Below, in pieces: positions 1-8,718 of a stretch of 64,000 nucleotides of DNA. The notes under the pieces are model-generated. The model was not told the DNA's origin. It made no database searches and worked only from the letters and a program-made list of their open reading frames with translations. Position numbers and translations under genes: made by a program. Every line of letters begins with the position of its first letter. Positions within the stretch are counted from its first letter, which is position 1. Source of the stretch: Palsa-1392 sp963819975 (GTDB taxonomy: Bacteria; Verrucomicrobiota; Verrucomicrobiia; Chthoniobacterales; UBA10450); the NCBI GenBank assembly GCA_963819975.1, contig CAWFYE010000002.1, positions 1 through 64,000 of the forward strand. The letters are read 5' to 3'.

Positions 1-449
1 CCAGCGCGCGCGCCTGCTTCACCAGCGGTACCGGTGTCGTGATAGTCAGCGCGAAGACCCGGCCAGTTTCCTAACGAGCTGGCGCAGGACGCGGGCTTCC
101 TCAAGATTGACGCCGAGCGGCTTGTCACAAACGATGTGAAACCCCGCTTCGAGGAATGCCCGGCAGACCGGGACATGCGTCTGGTTTGGAGTGCGACGGA
201 AACAAAGTCGATCCGTTCCCCAGCCGGCAGCTTCGTTTCTGCGGCCGCCATCGTTTCGTAATCGGGATAAACGCGCGTCGGATCGAGCAGCAACTCTTCC
301 CCGGAAAGTCTCGACTTCTCCGGATTCGAAGAGAAGGCTCCGGCGACGAGCTCGATCTCGCCGTCCAGGCGCATTGCCATCCGGTGGACGCCACCGATGA
401 ACGCATCGCGCCCGCCACCGACCATCCCAGCTTGCAATCTTCGTTTCAC
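1..449 (-). pseudogene. Gfo/Idh/MocA-family oxidoreductase, 5' part, frameshifted and cut by window edge
   Basis: The minus strand encodes the N-terminal Rossmann part of a Gfo/Idh/MocA NAD(P)-dependent sugar or inositol dehydrogenase-like protein. From a GTG at 449 (ATG alternative at 425) it reads MVGGGRDAFIGGVHRMA, then SGEELLLDPTRVYPDY and RIDFVSVA. The protein then continues one frame over as PNQTHVPVCRAFLEAGFHI and VCDKPLGVNLEEARVLRQ, and in a third frame as VFALTITTPVPLVKQARA at the edge. The conserved order (nucleotide-binding GGG loop, CDKP motif) is intact, but two single-base shifts, near 190 and near 60, interrupt it. Either the gene is decaying or the consensus has base errors; other genes in this window show the same kind of lesion. 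The substrate cannot be told. The remainder lies left of the window. Confidence 0.75.
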
Positions 450-566
450 ACGGGCACCGTTTTTGCGGACGAGTAGACCGGCCTTGCCAGCTAGTCGCTC
501 CTCCTTTGTTGTGCCCAACCGGAGCCCTGTCAATGCAGGCGTGCGCCGAATCGGCGCCGGCTATCT

Positions 567-962
567 TTAGGCCGCGATCGCGATGGAGGCGCCTTTGGTC
601 AGAACGGCGACAGCGTTCTGGATCTCGTCAAAGTTGAAGGGCTTCGACATCATCATGTCGACCTTCAATTCTTCGTAAGCCTGAATGTCTTCGTCCGCGA
701 GGTGGGCCGAAAGGACGAGAATTTTACCTCTGAAATTCCGGGCCCTGAGTTGGCGCACCAATTCCAGGCCGCCCATTCGCGGCATGCGGTGATCGGTGAT
801 GACGACGTCGAAAGGCTGCGGACTGGCGCCGATTTTGATTAGTGCCTCCCAGCCGTCCGAGGCCCTTGCCACCTTGGCCATCGGACCGCCGAGCACGACG
901 GCGAGAATCTGAGCAACAGCCTTTTCGTCTTCAACCGCCAATATCTGCAACGCTTGTCTCAT
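567..962 (-). CDS. single-domain response regulator (CheY-like receiver)
   Basis: A 131-residue protein made of one receiver domain with no output domain. The start at 962 (MRQALQILAVEDE) is preferred over a longer upstream reading frame because the extra N-terminus is basic and not receiver-like. The acidic pair E11-D12, the phospho-acceptor D57 (VVITDHRMPRMGG), the switch Ser85 (LVLSAH) and the conserved K107 (MMSKPF) are all in place, so it should accept phosphate from a histidine kinase. No kinase gene is nearby, so its partner is unknown. It probably acts by protein-protein contact, like CheY or Spo0F. A palindrome at 543-557 lies just downstream of the stop. Confidence 0.9.
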   Translation of the reverse strand: MRQALQILAVEDEKAVAQILAVVLGGPMAKVARASDGWEALIKIGASPQPFDVVITDHRMPRMGGLELVRQLRARNFRGKILVLSAHLADEDIQAYEELKVDMMMSKPFNFDEIQNAVAVLTKGASIAIAA

Positions 963-1278
963 AATCTTGTGAAATAGGAGAGCAAGACGCAGGCCGCGGG
1001 GATTTGGAATTGCGAGACCTTCCAGAGCCGATCTTCTTGATCCGGATGCCCGCCCCGGTTCGAGTAGCAGGCGCAGGAAAACGACGCTTCCTCTTGGCTT
1101 TGAGCTCGCCGGATAGAGATGAGATCGCTCCAAGGAAAGAAGGGGTTTTTTTTGGGCCCAGTCCCCTGAAGACACCGGGGTCTCCCGGTGAACGGCATTT
1201 CCTCGGATGCCCGGAATATTTCCTCATGTGCCGCATAAAGTCGAAAGAAGGCACACCCTTTGCTTTATAGTAAATACA
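963..1278. other. intergenic region with one strong hairpin
   Basis: About 315 bases between two divergent genes with no convincing coding sequence. It holds a run of eight T at about 1145-1152 and a perfect 7-bp stem with 4-nt loop, CACCGGG-GTCT-CCCGGTG, at 1173-1190. There is no T-tract on either side of the hairpin, so it is not a typical intrinsic terminator. Promoters for both flanking genes should lie here but I cannot assign boxes with confidence. Confidence 0.4.
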
Positions 1279-2367
1279 GTGAATCTAGTTATTCATAAGT
1301 CCCTCCGAAGCCTTTTGCTCGCCCTCGGCTTCTTCTTGATTGCCGCTTCGGCCCTCGCCAACACTGCTAGGTTCACTTGGAATCCGAACCAGGAGCCCGA
1401 TATCGCGGGGTATCGCCTGTATTATGGAACCGTCGCCAAACCTTATTCCTTCGCCGTCGAAGTAACCGGCACGACGGCTACGGTCACTGGTCTTAACAAA
1501 GGCGTTACCTATACATTCGCACTCACGGCCTTTAATACCGCAGGAGCGGAAAGCGCCTTTTGCGCTCCGGTTAATTACACGGTTGGCTCGCCAACACCGA
1601 TTCCTCCAGCCGCCCTTGCCAATATTTCCAGCCGCACCCAGGTCGGCGTTGGCAATGACGTTCTCATCGGCGGTTTCATCATCGAAGGGGTGGTGGCCAA
1701 GAAAGTGGCGTTGCGCGCGCTCGGTCAATCGCTGGGCGTAGCCGACGCGCTGAGCGATCCGGTGCTTGAAGTAGCGAACTCCAGCGGGACGGTGATCGTC
1801 TCAAACGACAACTGGAACGTGCCCGGGCAAGAGGTCAGTGCGCTCGGGCTCGCGCCAGCCGACGCGCGCGAAGCGGCGCTCGTCGTCACTCTGGAGCCTG
1901 GTGCCTACACAGCGATTGTCAGTGGCAAGGATGGCGCGCAGGGCGTCGGCTTGTTCGACCTCTACGATCTCGATACCGCAACTGGACGCGTGGCCAACCT
2001 CTCGACCCGAAGCTTGGTCAAGCTCGACGACAACGTCATGATTGGCGGCTTCATTCTGGTCGGCGCGGAGGCCACGAAAGTGATGGTCCGCGCGATTGGT
2101 CCCTCCCTTGTCCCGTTTGGTATCGCGGATGCCTTGCTCGACCCGACGCTCGAACTTTACGACAGCGACGGTTCACTCCTGGCCTCGAATGACAACTGGC
2201 GGAGCACTCAGGAGGCGGAGATCGCGGAGACAGCGTTCGCGCCGATTGATGATCGGGAAGCAGCGGTCGTCGAGACTCTGGCTCCCGGAGCCTACACTGG
2301 CGTTGTGCGGGGTGCAGACGGGACGATCGGCGTGGCGCTGATCGAGGTCTTCGCTCTCAACCAATAA
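1279..2367 (+). CDS. secreted fibronectin type III protein with two C-terminal IGGF-type domains
   Basis: A 362-residue exported protein. I chose the GTG at 1279 because it puts a good signal peptide at the N-terminus (SLLLALGFFLIAASALA, cleavage before NTARF); the in-frame ATG at 1207 would add an implausible basic leader. After the signal comes one fibronectin type III module (TARFTWNPNQEPDIAGYRLY to YTFALTAFNTAG), then a short Pro linker, then two tandem copies of a ~115-residue domain. The domain begins NISSRTQVGVGNDVLIGGF, continues through ALGQSLGVADAL, VSNDNWN and GLAPADAREAA, and ends YTAIVSG and GVGLFDLYDLD. The same pair ends the kelch and FG-GAP proteins at 16-28 kb. It contains no catalytic motif; a surface adhesion or carbohydrate-binding role is plausible inference only. 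Confidence 0.8.
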   Translation: MNLVIHKSLRSLLLALGFFLIAASALANTARFTWNPNQEPDIAGYRLYYGTVAKPYSFAVEVTGTTATVTGLNKGVTYTFALTAFNTAGAESAFCAPVNYTVGSPTPIPPAALANISSRTQVGVGNDVLIGGFIIEGVVAKKVALRALGQSLGVADALSDPVLEVANSSGTVIVSNDNWNVPGQEVSALGLAPADAREAALVVTLEPGAYTAIVSGKDGAQGVGLFDLYDLDTATGRVANLSTRSLVKLDDNVMIGGFILVGAEATKVMVRAIGPSLVPFGIADALLDPTLELYDSDGSLLASNDNWRSTQEAEIAETAFAPIDDREAAVVETLAPGAYTGVVRGADGTIGVALIEVFALNQ

Positions 2368-2397
2368 CAGCGGCCGGGGTTCCGCGAGCGATGCTCC

Positions 2398-4071
2398 CTA
2401 ACGAACCTTGCCCGGCCCCCAAAGGGCGCGACCGGGCTTCGCGCCGGTATGCTCGCCCTCCTTCAGCACCTGTTGCCCGTTGACGAAGACGTGCTTCATC
2501 CCGACCGCGTATTGATGTGGTTTTTCGAAGGTCGCGCGATCGCCAATCGTGGCCGGATCGAAGACCACAACATCGGCGAACATCCCTTCCTTAAGCTGAC
2601 CTCGATGATCGAGCCCCAGGTTGCCCGCAGGCAGCGCGCTCAACCGCCGGATGGCCTGGCCTAACGAAATCGCTTTTTCCTCCCGCACGTACTTGCCGAG
2701 GACGCGGGCAAAATTTCCGTAGGCGCGCGGGTGCGGATTCGATTTCAAAAAGACCCCTTCCGGCGCCTGCGACGCCTCATCCGAACCGAAGGAAATCCAT
2801 GGTTTCGCCATTTCTTTGCGGATGTTTTCTTCCGACATCAGAAAGTAGATCGAGTCGATCCGCGACTCGTCTTCCGCGATCAGATCCATGATTGTCTCAA
2901 CCGGATCTTTTCCGCGCATCTTCGCCACTTCGGCGAGTGATTTTCCGGTCAGCGGCTTGAGTTTTTCCGATTTGAAACCGACGAGCAAAATCTTCTCGGG
3001 CGAGCCGGCCGCGAGATAAAGATTTTCCCAGGCATCGCTCGGTGTTTTTACTTCCTGCGCGATTTTATCCCGCGTCGCCGGGTCGCGCAGTCGCTTGAAA
3101 AGAGCGGGGTAACCGCCCTCTTCCGTCCAGGGTGGGAGACAGGCATCGAGGCCCGTGCCGGCCGCGGTGTAGGTATACATGTCGGCAGTAATCTTGAGTC
3201 CTTCTTTTTGCGCCGCTTCGATTTTGGCGAGGAGCTGATCGAGCTTCCGCCAGTTCGATTTCCCGGCGGCTTTGATGTGGTAAACCTCTGCCGGGATCTT
3301 GGCTTCGCGGCTGATCTGGATGAGTTCATCGAGCGCTTCGAGGAGTTGGTTTCCTTCGCTCCGCATATGCGAAATGTATTTGCCCTGATATTTCGCCGCG
3401 ACTTTGCAAAGCTCGATCAGTTCCGGTGTCTTGGCGTAAAAAGCGGGTGGATAGATCAACGACGTCCCGATCCCAAGCGCGCCCGCCTCCATTTCCCGCC
3501 TAACGAGCACGCGCATTTCCTCGAGTTGGTCCGGCGTCGGCGGCTTGTCTTCGAAACCGATGACATTCTCGCGAACGGTGGTTGCACCGATAAACGAAGC
3601 CACGTTACAGGACACGCCGCGCTTCTCCAAAGAGCGCAGATAATCGGCCAGCGTCGTCCAGGTGATGTCGTAGCGAATATCCTTCTGGTCGCGCAGCATC
3701 TTCTCTCGCACCTTGTCGTTGACCGGCCCCATCGATTCCCCTTCGCCCATGATTTCGGTCGTCACGCCCTGCCGGATCTCACTTTGCGAACGCCCGTCGG
3801 CGATGAGCGACTCGGTCGACCAGGAAAGCATGTTGATGAACCCGGGCGCGACCGCCAGGCCTTTCGCGTCGATCGTTAGGCCAGCTTTCGCGTCTTTGAA
3901 ATCGCCCACTCCCGCGATGCGATCGCCCCGAAACGCCACGTCCGCCTTTCGCCCTTCCGCGCCACTCCCATCGTAGACCGTGCCGTTCCTGATCAGGACG
4001 TCGAATTCTTCCTCGGCAACGGCGGTTGTCATTGAAGCCAGCAGGGCGACCAGACAGATCGAGCGCAACAT
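2398..4071 (-). CDS. secreted amidohydrolase of the N-acyl-D-amino-acid deacylase family
   Basis: A 557-residue amidohydrolase related to D-aminoacylases, which remove the acyl group from N-acyl-D-amino acids. The start at 4071 gives a clean signal peptide (MLRSICLVALLASMTTAVA); an upstream ATG at 4113 is possible. Family blocks seen are IRNGTVYDGSG, YISHMRSEGNQLLEALDE, EVYHIKAAGKS, GSDEASQAPEG and a C-terminal ALPAGNLGLDHRGQLKEG. The usual metal-binding PGFIDxHxH is replaced by APGFINMLSWSTESLIADG, so the N-terminal His pair is missing; a subgroup of this family appears to share that. The activity is therefore less certain than the fold. The stop codon lies inside the window-wide CGTTAGG motif. 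It is followed by no obvious terminator. A periplasmic role in D-amino-acid or peptidoglycan-fragment turnover is inference. Confidence 0.8.
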   Translation of the reverse strand: MLRSICLVALLASMTTAVAEEEFDVLIRNGTVYDGSGAEGRKADVAFRGDRIAGVGDFKDAKAGLTIDAKGLAVAPGFINMLSWSTESLIADGRSQSEIRQGVTTEIMGEGESMGPVNDKVREKMLRDQKDIRYDITWTTLADYLRSLEKRGVSCNVASFIGATTVRENVIGFEDKPPTPDQLEEMRVLVRREMEAGALGIGTSLIYPPAFYAKTPELIELCKVAAKYQGKYISHMRSEGNQLLEALDELIQISREAKIPAEVYHIKAAGKSNWRKLDQLLAKIEAAQKEGLKITADMYTYTAAGTGLDACLPPWTEEGGYPALFKRLRDPATRDKIAQEVKTPSDAWENLYLAAGSPEKILLVGFKSEKLKPLTGKSLAEVAKMRGKDPVETIMDLIAEDESRIDSIYFLMSEENIRKEMAKPWISFGSDEASQAPEGVFLKSNPHPRAYGNFARVLGKYVREEKAISLGQAIRRLSALPAGNLGLDHRGQLKEGMFADVVVFDPATIGDRATFEKPHQYAVGMKHVFVNGQQVLKEGEHTGAKPGRALWGPGKVR

Positions 4072-4134
4072 CTGGCGATTGAAGGAGGAGCCTGCGCTGA
4101 TGTCGAATCCCAAATGCAGCTTCGGGTCGAAGAT

Positions 4135-4647
4135 CTACTCGTAGTCGACCGCGACGATCTCCAATTCTTCCTCACCCGATGGGAACGAAAAGCGGACCCG
4201 TTCTCCGCGCCGCCCGTTCAGGAGCGCGCGGGCGATGGGCGATTGCCAGCTCACCCGGCCGCGGTCGAAATCCGTTTCGTCTACTCCAACGATGCGGTAG
4301 GTCGATTCGTCGCCATTGCTGTCGCGCACCGTCACCGTCGCGCCGAAGCGGACCGTATCCGGCTCGCTTTGCGGGTGCGCGATCACTTCCGCGGATTGCA
4401 GGCTTTTTTCGAGCTGGGAGATGCGCTGATCGAGCGCTGCCAGTTGCCGCTTCGCATCGGGATCGTCGATCGCGGCGACAACTGTCGGCCGCCTGTCTTG
4501 CACCAGCCTGGCCAGTTCCCGGCGCAAACTCTCCGCGCCCGCCGGCGTGATGTAGTTGCGCGCGCCTTCCGGCAATATCGAGACCGGCGAAGGCAGATCG
4601 GGGATGTCCGGTCCGTCAGTCTCCTCCCGGGTAAAAGCCTTGCTCAT
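4135..4647 (-). CDS. GreA/GreB-family transcription elongation factor
   Basis: A 170-residue protein with the two-part Gre architecture: an N-terminal coiled coil (about residues 33-90, YITPAGAESLRRELARLVQD onward) and a C-terminal FKBP-like domain (TVRFGATVTVRDSNGDES to EEELEIVAVDYE). Gre factors enter the RNA polymerase secondary channel and stimulate cleavage of backtracked RNA. The usual acidic tip (GDxxENAEY in GreA) reads DDPDAKRQLAALDQ here, so the catalytic acidic cluster is different, and a Gre-like regulator without cleavage activity is possible. About 30 Pro-rich residues precede the coiled coil. It lies 63 bases upstream of the amidohydrolase on the same strand and may be co-transcribed. 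Confidence 0.8.
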   Translation of the reverse strand: MSKAFTREETDGPDIPDLPSPVSILPEGARNYITPAGAESLRRELARLVQDRRPTVVAAIDDPDAKRQLAALDQRISQLEKSLQSAEVIAHPQSEPDTVRFGATVTVRDSNGDESTYRIVGVDETDFDRGRVSWQSPIARALLNGRRGERVRFSFPSGEEELEIVAVDYE

Positions 4648-4692
4648 ATTCCAGGGGAAAATCTGGAACCAAACCGGCCTGAAGGAAAGCGC

Positions 4693-4896
4693 CTACAGGT
4701 CGGGTGGCGGCTGGAGCGGCTGCGGATTGTCTTCGGGGGCTGTCTGGCCGTACGGCGGATTGTCTGGCGGCGGAGTGAAAGTGTCATCCGCGCAGCCGCT
4801 GCTCAAGAGCATCCCGCCGAGCACGCCGAGCGCCAATAGGGCTCTGATCGATCGCCGGAAGCCGGCGCACATTGAAGGAAAATGTTGCTGTCTCAT
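4693..4896 (-). CDS. small lipoprotein
   Basis: A 67-residue protein with a basic N-terminus, a hydrophobic stretch (RALLALGVLGGMLL) and a lipobox LSSGC, followed by a Pro-rich tail (TPPPDNPPYGQTAPEDNPQP). This is a lipoprotein precursor, cut and acylated at the Cys. The mature part of about 32 residues is disordered and Pro/Gln-rich with no recognisable domain. It sits between the GreA-like gene and a small membrane protein on the same strand. Function unknown. Confidence 0.65.
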   Translation of the reverse strand: MRQQHFPSMCAGFRRSIRALLALGVLGGMLLSSGCADDTFTPPPDNPPYGQTAPEDNPQPLQPPPDL

Positions 4897-4953
4897 TCCC
4901 TCCTAGAGACAGATCCAGCGAACTGTTGGTTACAGCATCGCCGCTTCCGTCTT

Positions 4954-5169
4954 CTACGCCCGCTGTACGGACCGCCAACCGAGAAGCCGGGCCGGGAGGA
5001 GCAGGATGGCCCGCACCAGAGCGAGGAGCGCTTCGAACGAAATCCCGATCAAACGAAACGGCAGCGCCAGGAGCCAGACGAGCGGAAAGAGGGCCAGCGC
5101 GAGGAGCGCCAACGGCCAGCAGAGGACAAAGAGAATGCACCAGCCGACGAAAAGAAGCAGGGTTTTCAC
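4954..5169 (-). CDS. small two-helix inner-membrane protein
   Basis: A 71-residue, very Leu-rich protein starting MKTLLLFVGWCILFVLCWPL. It has two hydrophobic segments: about residues 3-38, broken by a Pro and long enough for one or two spans, and about 45-62 (ALLALVRAILLLPARLLGW). It has a positively charged end and no catalytic motif. Small Leu-rich membrane proteins of this kind are common hypotheticals in related genomes. Function unknown; coding status rests on the consistent hydrophobic pattern and its place in a same-strand series. Confidence 0.55.
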   Translation of the reverse strand: MKTLLLFVGWCILFVLCWPLALLALALFPLVWLLALPFRLIGISFEALLALVRAILLLPARLLGWRSVQRA

Positions 5170-5247
5170 GGCGTAATCTTTTCTCTCCGCGCAGCGGCGT
5201 CAACCCGCCCGGCCGCATGGGACATCAATCGGGAACCGTTCAAATTC

Positions 5248-6720
5248 TCACGGCGGCAACATCGTGCCGACCTGCCCTTTGACGATCGAGAAATCGGCGC
5301 CGTCGATCTGGCCGTTGGTGTTGATGTCTTCGCGGAAATTATCTCCGTCGGTCCGCGCGTTCCGATCCTGCTTCACCTCCCGAGTATCGGCTGAGTTCAC
5401 GACTCCGTCGCCCGTCACGTCGCCCAACAGCAGGCCCATCGTCACATTGGCGGAGGGCAAAACATTGCCCTGGTCGTCATGCACGCCCGTCACCGTGACG
5501 GTCACGTTCTGCGCGTTGCAACTGGAAGCAACCAGATCAACGAGCAATTGGTGGGCATTGTCCCGGTTGATCATGCTGCTCCGCACATACCCGCAGGTCG
5601 CGGCCGCGTCCTCGACCGAAGCGATCTCGTTGTTGAACGTAAGCACCACCGTGAACTTCGGCTGGAGTCCGCCCTCGCGGCATTCGATTCCCGGGGGACC
5701 CACCAACGGCAGCTCGATGTCGAAGTGTCCCAGGTGCGAGACCGCCGCGACCAGCTCGAGGCCGCCGGCTTGGCCACCATTGGTCGTCTGGAGAATGGTT
5801 CCCGCTACCCCGACCGCGACCCCGGTCAAACCATTGCCGGCAAAACTGACGTCGAAAAGATCGGACGTCGTCCCGCTCGTTTGGGTCGTCCAATTTTGCC
5901 CCGAGTCGTCCGAGCGAAGAATCGTGCCGAAGTAGCCGACCGCGAATCCGATTTCGTTAGTCGTAAAGTCGATTCCCTGCATCCCGTTAGGAAAGAGCGT
6001 CGAAGTCCACGTCGTGCCGCCGTCGCTCGTGCCTGCGATTGCACCCCGGCCATCAAAGAGCACCCCCGATGTGACCCCGCTCAGGTCATCAAAAAAGAAA
6101 ATATCGTCTGCCGTGCCTTCGTTTCCGTCGAAATAAAACGGGTGAAACGTCCAGTGCACGCCGCCATCGACGGTCGTGCCCTCGAGACCTTGGAAGATCG
6201 AGTTTTGCCCGGTCACAAATCCAACCGTCGGACTGATCATCTGCGCGCCGAAAAAGCCGCCGCCGAAAAATCCTTTTTGCGAGACATGCCAGGTCGCACC
6301 TGAGTCGCTTGAGTAGAGAATGTCCTGGGAAAGGCCGCCGCAGATTCCGTTCGCACCACTGAAGGAGACTGAGCGCAGACCGTCGCGCACCCCGCTCACT
6401 ACCGACGGCCAGGTCGCACCGCCATCGGTTGTGCGCAGGATCAGCCCGCCATCGCCGACCACTACCCCCGCCACGTCGTCGAAAAAGTAAACGTCGTAGA
6501 GGTTCTGGGTCGTCCCGGAGGTCTGTGCGCTCCAGGTCGCGCCGAAATCCTCGGATTTCAGTATCGTGCCCGCATCGCCCACTGCGTAGCCGACCCCCGA
6601 GTCAAGCAGGTAACTACCGTGCAAGTCATTCGTCGTGCCGGAAGAAACCACCGACCACTGGGCCCAGGACTCCGGGCTCGAAATGAACAATAGAATCAAG
6701 AGTGCGCAGATTTTTTTCAT
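5248..6720 (-). CDS. secreted BNR/Ycf48-like beta-propeller with C-terminal dockerin type I
   Basis: A 490-residue exported protein: signal peptide (MKKICALLILLFISSPESWA), then about seven blades of the BNR/Ycf48 type, seen as repeated VGDAGTILKSEDFGATWSAQ, VGDGGLILRTTDGGATW, AGTSDGGTTWTSTLF and VGYFGTILRSDDSGQNW. A beta-sandwich-like region follows (about 320-420). The last ~60 residues form a dockerin type I domain with two EF-hand-like calcium loops, GDVTGDGVVNSADT and DINTNGQIDGADFS. In cellulosomes dockerins bind cohesins; in non-cellulolytic bacteria they are often just C-terminal modules. No cohesin is seen in the window. Likely secreted or surface-displayed; the ligand is unknown. Confidence 0.85.
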   Translation of the reverse strand: MKKICALLILLFISSPESWAQWSVVSSGTTNDLHGSYLLDSGVGYAVGDAGTILKSEDFGATWSAQTSGTTQNLYDVYFFDDVAGVVVGDGGLILRTTDGGATWPSVVSGVRDGLRSVSFSGANGICGGLSQDILYSSDSGATWHVSQKGFFGGGFFGAQMISPTVGFVTGQNSIFQGLEGTTVDGGVHWTFHPFYFDGNEGTADDIFFFDDLSGVTSGVLFDGRGAIAGTSDGGTTWTSTLFPNGMQGIDFTTNEIGFAVGYFGTILRSDDSGQNWTTQTSGTTSDLFDVSFAGNGLTGVAVGVAGTILQTTNGGQAGGLELVAAVSHLGHFDIELPLVGPPGIECREGGLQPKFTVVLTFNNEIASVEDAAATCGYVRSSMINRDNAHQLLVDLVASSCNAQNVTVTVTGVHDDQGNVLPSANVTMGLLLGDVTGDGVVNSADTREVKQDRNARTDGDNFREDINTNGQIDGADFSIVKGQVGTMLPP

Positions 6721-6769
6721 GATTTATCCCTCGGTGATTATCTGGCGGGACGTGAATCGATGGTGCCTC

Positions 6770-8155
6770 TCAGGCCGGTTTAATGTTCTGATTCATCCGG
6801 AAGAAATTCGTCGGATCGTATTTCTTCTTGATCTCCACCAGCCGATTATAGACCGCTCCGTAGGCTGACTCGATGCGGTCGGTCTCTTCTTCGGTCATGA
6901 AGTTAATGTAGGCGCCGCCGCTCGCGAACGGCTTTGATTTGGCGAAAAACTCGCGCGCCCACGAGATGACAGCCGCGTCCTCCGCGGCCGTCTCCCAGCG
7001 ACCATGCACATTCATGACGTAGTTGGCGTCGCGGCTCGAATAGGCCATCGCGTTCGACGCCACTCCCGCCGTCTGACCACCGAGCGAGCCGACAAAGATT
7101 TCGCAATGCGGCGACGGCAGCTTGCCCGCGTATTCGACGATGGCGTCGATCGCGCCATCGTCCAGTCGCGTAAAATTGTGCGACTTCCAATAGTTGCGCG
7201 CTCCTCGCGCGAGAAGCGGGTCGAAGGCTTGCTGCCAGGCGACATACAGCTGCACGCCGACGTGTTCGCCGAGCACCGTGCCGAATTTTCGCAACGGCTC
7301 GATCAACTTCTCGCCCGTTGCTGGATCGCCCACATAGCAGAGCGCAAGCACCACGATCTCTTTCCCGTGCACCTCAGTCGCCAGGAACGGGAGCGGCGGC
7401 GCTTGGCGCGTCACCATCCAGACATTGAGCTCCTCCGGCATTGTCTCAGTGAAGCGGGCGAACTGTGTGAGAACGGACTTCGCCTCGCTGAACGGGAAAG
7501 TGATCAGCCCGCTCAAGACGTTTGGTCCCACTCGATGGAGCTGGAACTCGAAGCTGGTGACGATGCCGAAGTTTCCACCGCCTCCACGCAATCCCCAAAA
7601 GAGATCGACGTTTTCCTTTTCGCTCGCGCGCACCTGCTTGCCTTCGGCCGTCACGACATTGGCCGAGAGCAGATTATCGATCGTCAGCCCAAACTTGCGG
7701 CTCAACCAGCCAAAGCCGCCGCCGAGCGTGAGGCCGGCGATGCCAGTCGTCGAGTTAATGCCTGTCGGCGTCGCGAGACCGTGCTTTTGCACAACCGCAT
7801 CGAAGTCGCCGAGGGTGCATCCCGGCTCGACCCTGGCGCGCCGGGCTTCCAGATTGACCTCGACATTTTTCATAAGCGAGAGATCAATCATAAGACCGTC
7901 ATCGCAGACCGCGTTACCCGCGATGTTGTGGCCGCCGCCGCGGATCGAGACGAGCAGCTCCTGCTCGCGCCCGAACTTCACCGCCTGCACGACATCGTCA
8001 GCCGATTTGCAGCGAGCGATGAGCGCTGGCTTGCGATCGATCATCGCATTCCAGATCTCGCGCACCTCGTCGTAATTCGCATCACCCGGGAGGACAACCT
8101 CGCCTTGGAAATTTGCTTTGAACTCGTCGATTGTCGCTTTTGGCAACTGTTTCAT
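6770..8155 (-). CDS. BBE-type FAD-binding oxidoreductase
   Basis: A 461-residue flavoprotein of the berberine-bridge-enzyme/oligosaccharide oxidase superfamily. The FAD-binding PCMH domain fills the first half, with the covalent-FAD histidine at H76 (VSIRGGGHNIAGNAV) and the block TGIAGLTLGGGFGWLSRKFG. The second covalent-link Cys of bicovalent members is absent (STTGIAG in its place), so a single 8-alpha-histidyl link is expected. The C-terminal BBE segment reads KKYDPTNFFRMNQNIKP. Such enzymes oxidise sugars, alcohols or secondary metabolites with O2. No signal peptide is seen, so it is probably cytoplasmic. It sits just beyond the distal end of the integron array, and its own promoter must lie in 8156-8500. 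Confidence 0.88.
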   Translation of the reverse strand: MKQLPKATIDEFKANFQGEVVLPGDANYDEVREIWNAMIDRKPALIARCKSADDVVQAVKFGREQELLVSIRGGGHNIAGNAVCDDGLMIDLSLMKNVEVNLEARRARVEPGCTLGDFDAVVQKHGLATPTGINSTTGIAGLTLGGGFGWLSRKFGLTIDNLLSANVVTAEGKQVRASEKENVDLFWGLRGGGGNFGIVTSFEFQLHRVGPNVLSGLITFPFSEAKSVLTQFARFTETMPEELNVWMVTRQAPPLPFLATEVHGKEIVVLALCYVGDPATGEKLIEPLRKFGTVLGEHVGVQLYVAWQQAFDPLLARGARNYWKSHNFTRLDDGAIDAIVEYAGKLPSPHCEIFVGSLGGQTAGVASNAMAYSSRDANYVMNVHGRWETAAEDAAVISWAREFFAKSKPFASGGAYINFMTEEETDRIESAYGAVYNRLVEIKKKYDPTNFFRMNQNIKPA

Positions 8156-8592
8156 GTTGGATCCTTCCTATGCATCTGAGCTTAAGTTTTCGGTAGACGA
8201 TACCGATGCACCCATAATCCGCCGGCGTCGAGCCGCTTGTATTGGCATTGCAGGATCACCGGTCCGACCCGCGCGCCTGCGTCGGTCTTGCTCTGGGGCC
8301 CCTCGAACCAAACCTAGAGAAAGCCAACGTTTCGCTGGCCTCCACTAGGCCCAACGCATTGTCTCCTCCCCCAACATCTCGCGTAGATGCCGGTGTGAGA
8401 GTCGCGAAGAGAAGCCGCCAACTTGATGAGCTCCAGTTGAAACGCCTCCGTTGTGAGGGCGGGTTCGGCGCCAACTCGCGTTCGCAAAGCCGTCAGCTGA
8501 TCTGATCAAATGGCGATGTGGATGAGACCATAGTTCATTGCGATTTGCTTCCCGAGAATGGCTTCGTAATCAGTGTCTGGCATGGCGCAATC
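8156..8592. other. distal end of the integron array: degenerate sequence and a 25-codon remnant ORF
   Basis: About 435 bases between the oxidoreductase and the last attC. Directly after the attC at 8593, where a cassette gene should start, the minus strand has ATG at 8583 and reads MPDTDYEAILGKQIAMNYGL before a TGA at 8506-8508, only 25 residues. This looks like a truncated or decayed cassette gene. Between 8256 and 8474 several short overlapping frames exist, one containing LELIKLAASLRDSHTGIYAR, vaguely like an S41-peptidase fragment, but none is convincing. No further attC is visible, so the array appears to end here. Confidence 0.4.
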
Positions 8593-8712
8593 GTCTAACG
8601 AGAAGAATATGAGCTGTGCCGGGCGAGGGCGCGCGTTGCAGTAAGATAAGGAAAGGAAGTCATGAAAAGCTATTATTGCGACGATCCGGCGCCAGCTCCA
8701 GCTTAGTTAGAT
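8593..8712 (-). repeat. attC: attC site (distal, cassette 7)
   Basis: A 120-bp site bounded by GTCTAAC (8593-8599) and GTTAGAT (8706-8712) on the plus strand. The inner arms are GAGCTGTGCCGGGCGAGGGC on the left and GGCGCCAGCTC on the right, able to pair as in the folded bottom-strand attC. It lies just 3' of the small membrane gene at 8719-8901. It is the last complete attC of the array. Confidence 0.8.
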
Positions 8713-8718
8713 GGACGA

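Noticed and set aside
1173..1190. Hairpin CACCGGG-GTCT-CCCGGTG as a terminator.
   Set aside because: No T-tract follows on either strand and it lies upstream, not downstream, of the flanking genes.
8256..8474. A 72-codon minus-strand frame at the end of the array.
   Set aside because: Composition is low-complexity Arg/Ser-rich, there is no similarity to any family, and a competing frame has a weak S41-peptidase-like fragment; neither is convincing.
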